Part shown: in pieces, positions 14,982 through 15,424 of the stretch | How the letters are laid out: each line of letters opens with the position of its first letter | Position numbering within the stretch: position 1 is the stretch's first letter | Assembly: GCA_963588535.1 (NCBI GenBank) | Contig: CAVAII010000034.1 | Coordinates: 1-15,424, forward strand | Reading direction: 5' to 3' | Source: Scybalousia_A sp963588535 | GTDB lineage: Bacteria; Bacteroidota; Bacteroidia; Bacteroidales; P3 | DNA length: 15,424 nt | Made by a program: the position numbers and the translations under genes | Notes under the pieces: model-generated | Told to the model about the DNA's origin: nothing | Database searches by the model: none | Seen by the model: only the letters and a program-made list of their open reading frames with translations

Positions 14982-15377
14982 TTACTCAGTTGTCGGTAAT
15001 GTTCTTTCCTCGAAAGTTGTTGACTTTAACGCTGTTTTGAACTTAACAGACGGATAATAACGTGCAGATACCTTTTTAATAGTTTCTGCTGTTATAAGGT
15101 CTTGTGAGGCAACGGCTTGCGATTTAATTTTGGGGAATATATAACCCAAGTCTCCAAGTGCGACACCTGCACCTCGAATTACGTGGGCTTGCACATGAAT
15201 TTGAAACGCTTTTAGGGCTGCAAGCACGTCAGATTCTGACAAACTGGTGCTGTGCGAAACCTCTGCTGCGAGAGCATCTAAGGTAACTGTCTCACCTCTA
15301 AACAATTTGGCATAACAGCGGTCTTGCTGTTCTCCTTTAATCCAAATTTTTCTAACTTTTGACTTAACGTAATACAT
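14982..15377 (-). CDS. HU-like DNA-binding protein of the Bacteroidota type
   Basis: The 131-residue protein matches the HU/IHF-like group found in Bacteroidota (HU-HIG type). Features are a YYVKSKVRKIW N-terminal strand, YAKLFRGETVTLDALAAEVS (about 22-41), SLSESDVLAALKAFQIHVQAHV (helix pair, about 46-67), the turn GVALGDLGYIFPKIKSQAV (about 71-89), and a C-terminal strand VSARYYPSVKFKTAL. It would bind DNA as a dimer and bend it or help shape the nucleoid. The last residues (EERTLPTTE) form an acidic tail. It converges on the barrel gene with hairpins in between. The 47 bases upstream to the right edge show no clear -7 box. Confidence 0.83.
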   Translation of the reverse strand: MYYVKSKVRKIWIKGEQQDRCYAKLFRGETVTLDALAAEVSHSTSLSESDVLAALKAFQIHVQAHVIRGAGVALGDLGYIFPKIKSQAVASQDLITAETIKKVSARYYPSVKFKTALKSTTFEERTLPTTE

Positions 15378-15424
15378 TTTACTTACTGGTTTTAATTGTT
15401 AATAAATATTGTTAAACTACTCGG

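Overview
The window looks like chromosomal DNA from a low-GC member of the Bacteroidota, most likely a Bacteroidales-type anaerobe. The evidence is threefold. Two encoded proteins end in type IX secretion (T9SS, Por) C-terminal sorting domains. Several genes are preceded by Bacteroidota promoter elements (-7 box TAnnTTTG, in two cases with a -33 TTG 19 bases upstream). The housekeeping genes (aspS, ackA, dtd, an S4-domain gene, an HU-like gene) also fit this phylum. I see no tRNA, rRNA, CRISPR array, transposase or phage gene.

Left part (1-7000, all on the minus strand): a surface and secretion block. Positions 1-4286 are one continuous open frame that runs off the left edge. It encodes a very large secreted protein with a signal peptide, an M6-like zinc metalloprotease domain, an octapeptide-repeat beta-solenoid, a longer beta-helix and a T9SS sorting domain cut by the edge. 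Next comes a 312-residue T9SS-sorted protein (4516-5454), then an outer-membrane beta-barrel protein (5803-6999). The two T9SS genes are each preceded by a copy of the same 115-bp promoter segment (4327-4441 and 5522-5636, 5 mismatches), which suggests they are expressed together. A perfect 14-bp inverted repeat with a G-rich loop lies downstream of the barrel gene.

Middle part (7062-12318): housekeeping genes. Minus-strand ackA, a short PlsC-like acyltransferase and aspS are closely spaced and may form one operon. Divergent from ackA is an hslR-like S4 gene. It converges on dtd, which lies downstream of a left-handed beta-helix sugar N-acetyltransferase of WbpD/WlbB type.

Right part (12389-15377): divergent from the N-acetyltransferase is a plus-strand pair, a Wzx/MATE-type polysaccharide flippase overlapping by 19 bases a gene for an outer-membrane barrel resembling the C-terminal part of DUF5686 proteins. 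The N-acetyltransferase and flippase together suggest surface glycan synthesis. The window ends with a convergent minus-strand HU-like DNA-binding protein gene, separated from the barrel gene by hairpins that may act as terminators.

The observations most worth a second look are the duplicated promoter segment shared by the two T9SS genes, the protease/beta-solenoid fusion with its 11 octapeptide repeats, and the inverted repeat with the G-rich loop.
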